From NCBI GenBank assembly GCA_944739405.2, contig OX123193.2, forward strand, positions 10,238,331-10,302,330: a stretch of 64,000 nt of DNA, written 5' to 3'. This stretch comes from Euclidia mi. Lineage: Eukaryota > Arthropoda > Insecta > Lepidoptera > Erebidae. The notes beneath the pieces are model-generated. The model was not told where the DNA came from and did no database searches. It saw only the letters and a list, made by a program, of their open reading frames with translations. Position 1 is the first letter of the stretch. Each line of letters starts with the position of its first letter. Shown in pieces: positions 54,121 to 64,000 of this stretch. The position numbers were made by a program, and so were the translations under genes.

Positions 54121-55710
54121 AATATTCACGGATATCGTCAAAATTGTCGTTCAATATGCTTCGGTTGTGATTACAATTCCACCTCTTTCTGTTTAGTTTA
54201 ACTAACAGAAATAAACCCTTTTGTTACTTAATAACCTACCTAAATAAACTACAAATTCCACAACAACAAAAAGAACAGTTTCAAAAATAACGTAACCATT
54301 CCCAAAACCATAACAATTTATTTAAATAGCTGTTATAACAGCACTAAAACACATATTAAAACGATAACCCTTATAGATAACATTAATGATACACATTTAG
54401 CCACAACTCAAAGTAATTCTCACAGAGTAACGTCGAATAAATAAGTATAAGTGTAGTTTAACTACACGTTTTCTTTTTTACAAAGTGTTGGAATTTCACT
54501 AGTGGATTTTACACTAGGATATAATGTTTCCCCTTAAGAATAATATAAAGTCTATCTAAGGCTTAAGATTAGGGAATCATGAGGTAAATTGGTTGGTATT
54601 TAATTAGGCACTAAAGGTGCGTAATTGTAGATACGATTGAAACTTTATTTTAGTGCTGTGACGAAATTTCTATATCAGATTATGTGATTTTAGTAGGACT
54701 AGATTAAAACTTTTATTTATTCAAAACTTTACTTTTAAGATCTCACGGCATTCTTTGCACTTTCCTTCGCTTGAACTGCTTGCGATATGAATGACTTTAT
54801 GTCTCTATTTATATATATTTGAAAGCACTTAAAAATATGAAATGGAAGGTTAGCTTAATTACTTGCACTGCATTAAGTACCTACTAAGTTAAGTAAGTTT
54901 AGCAATTGCAATGACAATTAACTATCTCGCTACATAATTATTGAAAGCAGAGTGTGGAATATATATAATACGTGGACTTTCATGCATAAAACTCGGCGAG
55001 CCATTCACTTAAATAGGGCATAAAACATGAAAAAGAACACAAGATTATAGTAATCGTCATTATTGTACAAATGCCAAAGAAATTTATAATCATGAATCTT
55101 AATAAAAAAGAAAAAAAACGGATAGTACAATGGTGGCCTTACAAGATCCATTAGATTTACAAAGTCCATAACCTGAAAAAATACATAATTGGTATATATT
55201 TTTACGTTTATTCATTAAAAAATATATGTAGTATCTTCGTATCTTTATGGAACGAGATAAGACCCAAGTAATATAAGCATATTTAATTCACAATTTATAT
55301 TAAAAGGCAACCCCAATTACGCAAAATACTTTACTTTTACTCTTAACATGATAACACCTAAAATAGGGACAAAATATCACAATATTTTTTTTCCTAATAA
55401 CTCCTGAAAAAATTACTATAAGGGCTTATGAAAGCCAATGGGGACTTAATTCAAACCACGTAGGTACAGTCCGGGCGACAAATCTAAACGGCATAAGCTT
55501 AGAATTAAAATTCCGTGTGCGAGGCGCTTACCTATTGTCTACACAAAATATCCTTTAATTATGTCGGCTGTTCTGTGCTTCGGGTTGTGGTTTATGTGAT
55601 AAGATAATGTAGGAGTAGTATTCGCTGCGCACTTTATTATTTGTTGGAAAAAGCGGAAGATAGCCTATGGATGTGTGTATCTAGAATATGTACTACTACT
55701 ACAATCATAC
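54121..55710. other. Unassigned AT-rich DNA
   Basis: About 1.6 kb in which I find no gene, no SINE head and no inverted repeat. Confidence 0.5.
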
Positions 55711-56160
55711 TGGCTGCATGGTCTAGGGGTAAGTACTCCGTGGCTGCTGAGATTTTTCCTAGATAGGAATCAAACCGTGACTTCAGTATCAGATGCTATC
55801 GACAGGTTGCAAAGACAAGCTGTCTGTATCATTGGATATCCTGAGGCCACGAGGACTCTTGAATCCCTGCAATTACGCAGATACGCTGGTTCACCGCATT
55901 TATCACGGTGTGTGCTCTGAAGATTTGTGTCAATTAATCGTACCTTCTCCTTTCCTGACTAGAACAACACGGCTTGGATCTAGTTGCCACCCTTACCTTG
56001 TTGAACAGATACCGTTGCTCATGAAGAGTTTCCTCATATGTTTGTGTTCCATAAAAATATGAAACTCAATACCAGCCAACGTATTCCCTTTCTTCTTTGA
56101 TCTTGGGACTTTTAAGCGGGAGGTGAAAAAGCTTTACACTAGTATATCAATCATTCCATC
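55711..56160 (+). pseudogene. LINE ORF2 C-terminal fragment, decayed
   Basis: Read across frames: AIDRLQRQAVCIIG, TRTLESLQLRRYA (frame of 55675), then HRIYHGVCSEDLCQLIVPSP, TRTTRLGSSCHPYLVE (frame of 55793), then FDLGTFKREVKK. These are typical of the region after the RT in jockey/R1-type LINEs. A tRNA-like head (GCTGCATGGTCTAGGGGTAA, AGGAATCAAACCG) at 55712-55780 precedes it and may be a separate worn SINE. Confidence 0.65.
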
Positions 56161-56616
56161 ATTCCATATTGATATGATAGCTTTCACTATGGGATTCTAT
56201 AGCTCAGGCGATCAGGCGGCATGGTGTCATAGTGATGAAGTCAACAATAAAAAAGACTTTCGGCACAAAATTTTGGGTAATTAGTCACTAAACTAAAATT
56301 TTAACAACCTTTTAGAAATTATGAAATTTCACAGTCCAAAGTATGTAATAAAACTTTAATTTCTTATAAATATCATGCAGTTATTACTTATTACTCTCTA
56401 TTCAAACACTAAGTCGAAAACATCGTCGTCTCTTACAACTTCCACCAAAACGCGTGTGTAAACGTTAAACACGTCCGTTTAGGTACACAGGACAATACTG
56501 CCGCTGTATTTCTCAGCGGAACTCCAAGCAAAATATATGGAGCGACATGTACTGTATTTTAATTGGTGCAAATTTCCAGTGCGAGTGACGGTGACAGTTA
56601 TCGCATTAATAACAGC
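56161..56616. other. Unassigned DNA left of the PLE
   Basis: AT-rich, no gene. Probably the original target region. Confidence 0.5.
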
Positions 56617-56628
56617 AAAACTGACCCA
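56617..56628. repeat. Target site duplication of the Penelope-like element (left)
   Basis: AAAACTGACCCA; the same 12-mer is at 60430-60441 immediately after the element. Confidence 0.9.
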
Positions 56629-57150
56629 TTGAAATTAAACTACAGTTTACGGATTTTATCGCGATGTATTGGTTTCACTAAGTTATTACATCTAAAACTA
56701 ATGATCTAGAAACTATATTTTTAATTTATTACTAGCCGACGTTTCGAATGCTTTACAGAATTCATGTTCACGGCAGACTGAGGTGATATTTGTCTTTTTC
56801 TTGAATGTATAAGTTATCTCAAAGTACCCGAACATTTTTCATCTACTGGTGTTACTATTTACGCAGAATGACCTCACAGTGTCCTTAGGTCTTCTGGTGA
56901 CTTTGTCCTTCTTGGGTTTCATTAGCCTTATGACAGGGTCCCAAGCTGGAGGAACATTCCAACCATCTTCCCTATTGAAATTAGGGTGTTATTTTAATTT
57001 CAATAGCCTCTCGTATCATCCTTGGAAGAAAACGGTGTTCTTTTGCGAGTATCTGTGGTTCATCAAATCGCAGGTAGTGGTTGGGTCCTTGTTCCACATG
57101 TTCACACACAGCAGACTTTGTTGAGCGTTTATGTTTTATGTCAGCTATAT
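56627..57150 (-). repeat. Inverted arm of the PLE terminal repeat
   Basis: About 524 bp, the reverse complement of 57208-57730, with a 57-bp spacer between them. It includes the end of the GIY-YIG coding region in reverse, so shadow ORFs appear on both strands. Confidence 0.88.
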
Positions 57151-57764
57151 GTGGGCTCTCATACATTGGACAAACCAAGAGAAGCATAGGCATTCGACTC
57201 AAAGAACATATAGCTGACATAAAACATAAACGCTCAATAAAGTCTGCTGTGTGTGAACATGTAGAACAAGGACCCAACCACTACCTGCGATTTGATGAAC
57301 CACAGATACTCGCAAAAGAACACCGTTTTCTTCCAAGTATGATACGCGAGGCTATTGAAATTAAAAAACACCCTAATTTCAATAGGGAAGATGGTTGGAA
57401 TGTTCCTCCAGCTTGGGACCCTGTCATAAGGCTAATGAAACCCAAGAAGGACAAAGTCACCAGAAGACCTAAGGATACTGTGAGCTCATTCTGCGTAAAT
57501 AGTAACACCAGTAGATGAAAAATGTTCGGGTACTTTGAGATAACTTATACATTCAAGAAAAAGACAAATATCACCTCAGTCTGCCGTGAACATGTATTCT
57601 GTAAAGAATTCGAAACGTCGGCTAGTAATAAATTAAAAATATAGTTTCTAGATCATTAGTTTCAAATGTAATAACTTAGTGAAACCAATAAATCGCGATA
57701 AAATCCGTAAACTGTAGTTTAATTTCAATGTGTAACATTCGCGTAAACCCAAGAAGATTCTATG
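57149..57764 (+). repeat. 5' direct terminal repeat (pLTR) of the PLE
   Basis: 616 bp matching 59814-60429. It holds the GIY-YIG C-terminus (YIGQTKRSIGIRLKEHIADI ... stop at 57516-57518), a hammerhead-like motif at 57583-57622, and the RT ORF start near 57728. Confidence 0.9.
57583..57622 (+). ncRNA. Hammerhead-ribozyme-like motif in the PLE repeat
   Basis: GCC ... GAATTC-type hairpin ... CGAAACGTCGGC. A short stem I (GCC/GGC), a stem II hairpin (here ATTC/GAAT) and GAAA-CGTC fit the dimer-type hammerheads reported in Penelope-like elements, but the CUGANGA box reads GTGAACA, so activity is doubtful. Other copies: 60248-60287 (with a perfect GAATTC/GAATTC stem) and, inverted, 56735-56774. 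Confidence 0.4.
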
Positions 57765-60183
57765 TGAACCAGTACGGACTGGAAACAGCAACAAAAATAC
57801 GCCGGTTAGAAGATCTACAAACCAAGCGCGCAAGATACATAACATCTTTAAATTTCTTGAAGAGATGCCGGGATCACAATCTCATCCCTACATGCTGCAA
57901 GATATCAGCCAAGAAGGACATACGTGGGAGCGCTAAGATCTTAAAACAGGCAAGTCAAAAGTTACTCATACAAAAGATCCATAAACACCGAGCTGACTTA
58001 CGCAGAATAAATAGAAATGTTGAGAATTTATCTAACGAAATATACAAATCGATAACTTCATTTGATTTTAAACAATGCATAGATGCAATAAACAACAGAG
58101 AAACATCAAAATATTATGCGTGTAAACGTAACAAAATTCAAAATTTGAAAAATTACAAAAAAAAACATATGACCAGTACAACATGAAACAGAACGTTTTC
58201 GCACGGACCAATCACACGCTACCGTCCGCCCATAGACAAACAGTTGTCAATCTGTCAAAACACATGTTAGATCAAAATACCGAGAAAGTGCTTAGCAGAG
58301 GTTTAAATTACGCGATAACTCCATCAAAAATACCGTATGAAACCATTATTTGCAACGTTGAGGATTGCCTAGTGAAAAACAATGTGAGTAAGGAAGATTT
58401 TGAGGCCATACGGCAGGACGTTTCTGCTGTATTACGTAAATCGAAAGTGCCGGCAAGGAATCTACCAAAGACCGAATATCTCGCACTAAAGAAGTTACAA
58501 GCTAGGCCTGAACTTACAGTACTCCGAGCAGATAAAGGAAATGCAACGGTAGTGATGGACACGTCCGAGCATAAACAAAAAATGGAACATCTTTTGTCGG
58601 ATAAAAGTACCTACAAGTTGGTTAAGTCAGACCCTACGAACAAAATACTCAAGCAAACTTGTGATATTGTTAAGAAATACTCCGAAAAACTTAATTTGGA
58701 CGTGAAATATTTAATACCATCGTGTGTAAAACCTCCTCAAATGTATGGGCTACCGAAAATACACAACAAAAACGCTCCTCTGCGCCCAATAGTTAGTCAG
58801 ATAGGCACACCAACTTACAGACTGGCTCAACACATGGCAAAGATTCTCTCACCGCTCAGAGGCAATACGAGAGCACATGTGAAAGATTCCTACCATTTTG
58901 TCAGTGAAATCAAACACCTACATCTCTCTGACAAGGAAACTATGGTTAGTTTTGATATACAGTCATTATTCACGTGCATACCAGTACATGACTGTGTAGA
59001 AATTACTAGAAGGAAGCTGACAGAAAACAACATGCCTGAGGAATATGCAGAAATACTCAAACACTGCCTGACAACGGGCTATCTGTTATGGGACAAGAAA
59101 TACTACATACAAGTAGACGGTGTAGCAATGGGCTCTCCAGTATCGCCTGTTGTCGCTGACATCTTCATGGAGGACTTCGAGGCGCGAGCCCTGCAGACTG
59201 CCACCATAACACCGAGGTTCTACAAGCGGTATGTAGACGACACTTCCACAATTTTACCAACAGATAGTGTTAATGCTTTCCTAAACCATCTTAATTCTAT
59301 TAATAACCAAATACAATTCACAATGGAATTAGAGGCAAACAATTCTTTAGCTTTCTTAGATGTACTTGTCATCAGGAATAAAAACAACTCCTTAAGCCAT
59401 ACTGTGTATAGGAAAAAGACCCATACAAATAGATACTTAAATGGTGAATCTCACCACCATCCTAAACAGTTAGCTACTGTAGGAATGTCTCTGTTTCAGA
59501 GAGCCCGCGGGATCTGTGACAAGGAACACCTGGACGCTGAGCTTCAACATGTCAGGCAAGTTCTGCATGACAACAAGCTCCGACCGCCGCGCCACTGTCA
59601 CAGATCCCAGAAGAAAGAAAAACCAGCCACAGTAGAAAGACAACCTGCTGTCCTCCCATACATCAAGGGCGTGACCGACAAAATTGGCTACATCTTGAAG
59701 CGAGCTTCTATCAAAACTTACTAGAAGCCGCCAACGAAGATCAGTCAATTATTACCATCTGTCAAGTGTCAGTTACCCTTGCAAGAGGCCGGTGTCTAAA
59801 AAATTGACTGTGAATGTGGGCTCTCATACATTGGACAAACCAAGAGAAGCATAGGCATTCGACTCAAAGAACATATAGCTGACATAAAACATAAACGCTC
59901 AACAAAGTCTGCTGTGTGTGAACATGTGGAACAAGGACCCAACCACTACCTGCGATTTGATGAACCACAGATACTCGCAAAAGAACACCGTTTTCTTCCA
60001 AGGATGATACGAGAGGCTATTGAAATTAAAAAACACCCTAATTTCAATAGGGAAGATGGTTGGAATGTTCCTCCAGCTTGGGACCCTGTCATAAGGCTAA
60101 TAAAACCCAAGAAGGACAAAGTCACCAGAAGACCTAAGGACACTGTGAGCTCATTCTGCGTAAATAGTAACACCAGTAGATGA
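57728..60183 (+). pseudogene. Penelope-like RT + GIY-YIG endonuclease ORF
   Basis: 57728-58186 (frame 2) is the Lys/Arg-rich N-terminus. After a frame change in an A9 run (58157-58165), frame 1 carries the RT: LRADKGNATVVMD, GLPKIHNKNAPLRPIVSQ, SFDIQSLFTCIPV, GVAMGSPVSPVVADIFMEDF, RYVDDTSTIL (YVDD at 59230-59241), LAFLDVLV. TAG at 59722-59724 and TAA at 59797-59799 then interrupt the frame; both fall where tyrosines are expected, the second at the Y of the GIY motif (GV-stop-KI). The frame goes on with CECGLSYIGQTKRS (YIG at 59827), RLKEHIAD and FNREDGW to a stop at 60181. Both enzymes would act at the chromosomal target. Inactive as it stands unless the shift and stops are bypassed. Confidence 0.9.
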
Positions 60184-60429
60184 AAAATGTTCGGGTACTT
60201 TGCGATAACTTATACATTCAATAAAAAGACAAATATCACCTCAGTCTGCCGTGAACATGAATTCTGTAAAGAATTCGAAACGTCGGCTAGTAATAAATTA
60301 AAAATATAGTTTCTAGATCATTAGTTTCAAATTTAATAACTTAGTGAAACCAATACATCGCGATAAAATCCGTAAACTGTAGTTTAATTTCAATGTGTAA
60401 CATTCGCGTAAACCCAAGAAGATTCTATG
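59814..60429 (+). repeat. 3' direct terminal repeat (pLTR) of the PLE
   Basis: 616 bp, ends ...GATTCTATG directly before the right TSD. It includes the hammerhead-like motif at 60248-60287 and the first 12 codons of the ORF. Confidence 0.9.
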
Positions 60430-60441
60430 AAAACTGACCCA

Positions 60442-60818
60442 ATTCACCCACTTCGAATGTGGACGAACAAATTAATTGTTGTTGTAACACTTTTGCTCGT
60501 AAGCGTACTTTAGATGTGATAGTTTGATTGTAGTGCAATCAACTCAGAATCGTGTATTAAGTAAAGAGCTCTCTCAGTTGGAAATATGCCATTTTACATC
60601 ACTGATTACTGTTCTGAAGCAATTTGACTATTTGTATGAATATTTTTAGCTGGTTTCTTGTATGGGCGGAGGGGTCAAGTAAGAACTGTCATATGGAAGG
60701 CTAAGCTTCTTCTTGAACTTATTTTACTTTCGTGCACGATTAAATTTTAACTCCATAACATTACGCGATGTATGAACAAGAACAAACTGAAGGACAATAT
60801 AATTATTATTTTATATTC
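60442..60818. other. Unassigned DNA
   Basis: AT-rich, nothing recognised. Confidence 0.5.
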
Positions 60819-61067
60819 AGACTCACGCCTGTATCCCCGAAAGGGTAGGCAGAGGCGTAATATTACACCCACATTTCGCCATGATTTCCTAGGTCCCACG
60901 TAATAGGGGGCGAGCCTATTGCCGTACCGGACACATTAGCAGACTCCGTGCTGCTACTGAGAATTTCCTAACGGAAAAACCCAATAACACTTTGCCCGAC
61001 CCGGGAATCGAACCCGAGACCTCCCAATCCCACGCGCACGTTTATGCCGCGAAGCCACAGAGCACCA
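60819..61067 (-). mobile_element. tRNA-derived SINE, full length (head type 2)
   Basis: Minus strand: head GGTGCTCTGTGGCTTCGCGG, B box GGTTCGATTCC, body CACGGAGTCTGCTAATGTGT and CCTATTACGTGGGACC, tail CTCTGCCTACCCTTTCGGGG ... AGGCGTGAGTCT. Shares its head with the copy at 18.8 kb. Confidence 0.87.
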
Positions 61068-61770
61068 CCACTAGAGAGCGCATTAGCTAATATTTGTTTT
61101 GATTCGAGTTCACTAAATTTGCGGACTGCGCGGGATGCGCGGGGCGCACGTAATGCGTTGTGATTGGCTATTGCAAGGTCAAACTTAGGACATGCACTCT
61201 AGTGCACTGTACCGTAGTGATGGGACAGGGACGGAATATTGATCGATAGAATTTGGTTTGTATTGATTATATTATTGATATATTATTATGGATAATAAAT
61301 GTTTCTTACCCGTCCGTTAAATATTATAAAGCATTTTTAATCTTTGATTTTGTGTATAGACAAGCTTCCGTCACTCTTCGGTGCGTAACGCTATAAGTAC
61401 TAGTGATGAAACGGATACCGGATAGCCGGATATCCTGCCGAACATAGACAACAAAAGTAATCGTCCATGATCATGGAAAACACGATCTCATGTAACATTG
61501 TTTTTTTACTTGAAGTTAAAGCAAATTGATCATGCATGACCATAAGTAACCTGACGACTATATTTGGTGGTCAGCTAATTTTATACTCTAACTACTCTGT
61601 GATTGAAATTTTGGCACTTAATTTTTAAGACTTAATTTTTAAGCTGGTCTTGTCAATGAAGAAATGTGAAAATAATTGTTGCCACATAAGAGCGGGTAAT
61701 CATCGATTTTTCATAAAAAGTTGCTATCCGGTATCAAGTATCCGATCAGATTCTTAAAGTTGTGTCTCTC
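61068..61770. other. Unassigned DNA
   Basis: No gene. 61120-61160 is briefly GC-rich (TGCGCGGGATGCGCGGGGCG). 61400-61440 has alternating GGATAACCGGAT-like words (CGGATACCGGATAGCCGGAT). Confidence 0.45.
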
Positions 61771-62523
61771 CGATACCGTAAGAGTACCATCAGGAGTCAC
61801 CTAACTCTTTCGGGTGTTGCGCTTTGGATAACATGTTGTCGCGTATAACCCAATGTCATCAGGTATCCCGCAATATCATCGTGTGTCCCGCAATGTCGTC
61901 GAGTGTCACCCAAAGTCGTAAAATTTAAAACGTCGGTGGCAGTCCAATACCGTTAAGTATCTCCTAACACAATCAGGTACCACCGAATCCTACCGGGTAT
62001 CAGCCTTTGTCGTCGTATGTCAACCAATAGTATCATCAGGTGTATCGACAAACTCCATTACGTTGGTGATCCGTCAATACTATCGGATCCCCTAATACTA
62101 TCGGGTTTCACTTAACACTATTAGGTGTCACCTAACGCTATCGGATGTCATCTAACCTATCAGATGTTACCAGACACTGCCGGGTGCTACCCAATGCCGT
62201 CGCGTGTCACCTAATGCCCTCGGGTTTCAATCAATGTTGTCAATGGGGATCGGCTAATACCATCGGACAACACCATACTATCGGGTATCACCCAATATAG
62301 AAGGGTAGCACCCCGATATAGGAGAGAGTCACCACAATACCGTTGGGTGTCACTTAACACTATCGCGTGTCATCTTACACGACTTTCAGGTGTCACACTT
62401 AATAACATCATGTATCACACACACACCCCGAATACAGTCGGGTGTCACCCCAATAGCGTCGGGTGTCCCCCACTACCATCGGGTAACATCCAATACGGTC
62501 GAAAGCCACCTCAACACTGTCAG
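61771..62523. repeat. Degenerate 20-bp minisatellite, about 36 units
   Basis: Units of mostly 18-23 bp with a consensus near GGGTGTCACCCAATACTATC, for example GGGTTTCACTTAACACTATT, AGGTGTCACCTAACGCTATC and GGGTGCTACCCAATGCCGTC. No two neighbours are identical. Each unit centre is a GGGTG-N-CACCC palindrome. The overlapping ORFs at 62347-62674 are read through the repeat and carry no motif. Confidence 0.8.
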
Positions 62524-64000
62524 TTTAAAATTCCGCATGTCTACAGCATTTATTTATGAATATGAATACTTATCTAAACTGAAAGATCTCAAATTACATA
62601 ATTCCACTATTCTGAAATATCTCAAATTCTTTGTTTTTTTAAGATGTGGACACACCCACAACCATCCTGACTAGGTTTTTGTTAAGAACATTTACGTCAG
62701 AAAAAGTGAAAATATCTACGTAATATCCCTTATTTCTAAACCTGCAGTACGCGCAGTTTGAGCGTACTACATTTTGGTTTAATTGCCCGGCCCCACTCTC
62801 CTCGCTTCCTGCCACAAAAATGACCCTGTTTGGCCGCCGAGTCAAGCCACATACTCACATTGTGTTATGATCTTCGTAACATTACCACGAAAAATATCGA
62901 CAAAAATATTGACTTCGAAATCACAACACTATCGATACACGTGCCAATGTTAGACAAGGACGACTATTGCAATTAACGTAATGAGTGAAAAGGACTTTTC
63001 GAAAAGACATCAACGAACGCATTATTACTATTATTGCGCACGATTTGGTAACCAGTATAAACTGAGCTCCGATGCACTGGCTGTGGGTTTTATTTATGAA
63101 TAAAAACTTACTTACCGATGAAATGTAAAACCATCTTTTTGATAATTTGACGTCTTGGATGTCTTGCCACATTTTACCGCACAGGTAGCCATTTTTACGT
63201 GTTTTGGGCACTAAATAATTTTCAAATATGAACACAACGTGTACACGCATACGGGTCACAGACTTGGTCGACACTGATGTTTTGATTCGTGCCGTTACTT
63301 CATATACTTCCGAAACCACGAATGTCTCGCGCGCGTTAGTTGCCTGCTATTAGGTGTCTAGTGGGGGTGGTCTGTGCGCGAAGCCAACCATTAATTATCC
63401 TACAAGGATAACGTTTTTCTTTTAAGCTGTAGAGCTTACTTTCTAAAAACTTTAGAATTTACAAATAGTAAGTGGAAATATTTGATATTTATTCACAAAG
63501 TTTAATCATAGAGCTATGCAAATATATCTCAGCATAGAAGGGCAATACTTAGTCTAATTGGCTAAAAGACGATCGAAGCTACCGACCGTAATGCTGTTAG
63601 GTTTAGCTACATGAGATTGTTTGCAACCAACATTTAGATGGTCATCCAATATCGTTTATTGGTTGATGAGGTGTGTTGTTGGTCCAAACATATTAATGTA
63701 GGGAATATTCTCCGTAAACACAATTGGCCACCAATAGACGAGGATGGGCCACCAATATTGGATTTACTGCACGATACTCTATGTCTTTGATTAAGTTCAG
63801 TTGGTGGTTGTAAATAGCTTTGAATGAATTACATGCATTTGAGCAAACAAGACTTACTCTTCGTTGACAACAAACTTGAATTGCATGGAAAATGATATAA
63901 ATAAAGATGTATATAAATGTAAACCCTAAATCTCGTGGGAACGCAATGGGAACAATTAATAATATTTCCTCACACGGCGGCGACGCGGTTCGCAACCCAT
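62524..64000. other. Unassigned DNA at the window end
   Basis: Predicted minus-strand ORFs at 62639-62845, 62921-63319 and 63693-63995 have no recognisable domain and lie in AT-rich DNA. A host exon cannot be excluded for 62921-63319 (132 codons), but nothing supports it. Confidence 0.4.

Larger units (their letters stand above)
56629..60429 (+). mobile_element. Penelope-like retroelement with tandem and inverted terminal repeats
   Basis: Layout: an inverted partial copy of the 3' end (56629-57150), a short spacer, a direct copy (57149-57764), the RT ORF, and the terminal direct copy (59814-60429, 616 bp, about eleven differences by eye). A 12-bp TSD bounds the whole unit. Direct and inverted pseudo-LTRs of this kind are known for Penelope elements. 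The ORF start lies within the repeat: both copies run through the ATG and stop within its first codons. Confidence 0.92.

Noticed and set aside
56981..57508. Minus-strand ORFs around the PLE palindrome
   Set aside because: They are reverse readings of the GIY-YIG coding repeat.
61771..62523. CRISPR-like array
   Set aside because: Units are 20 bp, degenerate and contiguous, with no identical repeats or spacers; the setting is eukaryotic.
62921..63319. 132-codon minus-strand ORF as a host exon
   Set aside because: No recognisable domain or clear splice sites; left as unassigned.

Overview
This window looks like a repeat-rich piece of an insect nuclear genome, most likely a moth or butterfly. 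It is AT-rich. Every recognisable long coding region belongs to a transposable element, and several interspersed repeats (tRNA-headed SINEs, RTE-type LINE ends, the AGGGTTCCGTACC repeat, TTTGACTTTGAC-tailed LINE ends) are of kinds I associate with Lepidoptera. I see no convincing host protein gene, rRNA gene or free-standing tRNA gene. All family names come from motif recognition, not from a database search.

Layout. 1-3985: a CR1/Jockey-like LINE (end of ORF1, a long spacer, a frameshifted ORF2, an (AAAT)n tail). 3986-6006: an older LINE RT relic carrying a short SINE. 6007-7957: unassigned DNA with LINE scraps. 7958-14880: BEL/Pao LTR retrotransposon A with near-identical LTRs and a 5-bp target-site duplication (TSD), split by a SINE and three coding lesions. 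15480-18803: a decayed RTE LINE. 18812-41104: mostly non-coding DNA with SINEs, short RTE ends, a 1-kb TIR element (20.7-21.7 kb), an inverted-repeat element inside ATATG-rich arrays (24.4-26.1 kb), and a fold-back element with 9-bp TSD (28.4-29.4 kb) that itself carries a perfect-hairpin insertion. 41105-48847: BEL/Pao element B, 7.7 kb, 761-bp LTRs, 5-bp TSD, several lesions. About 49200-53440: a second CR1-like LINE, 5'-truncated but with an uninterrupted 974-residue endonuclease/RT ORF. 53.9-56.2 kb: LINE fragments. 56617-60441: a Penelope-like element with 12-bp TSD, tandem plus inverted terminal repeats and a GIY-YIG domain. 61.77-62.52 kb: a degenerate 20-bp minisatellite.

How the parts relate. 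The LINE and PLE ORFs encode endonuclease plus reverse transcriptase for target-primed copying. The BEL elements encode gag, protease, RT/RNase H and integrase. Non-autonomous elements depend on such enzymes: the main SINE family here has the same 3' tail as a LINE fragment at 34.98-35.5 kb, which points to that LINE as its partner. Nesting gives a relative order: SINEs and short RTE ends went into older LINEs, arrays and BEL A, and the small hairpin went into the fold-back element.

The least explained items are the fold-back element with its GGCCGGGC motifs and nested perfect hairpin, the TIR element bounded by ATATG arrays, the 20-bp minisatellite whose consensus holds a GGGTG-T-CACCC palindrome, and the hammerhead-like motif in the PLE terminal repeats.
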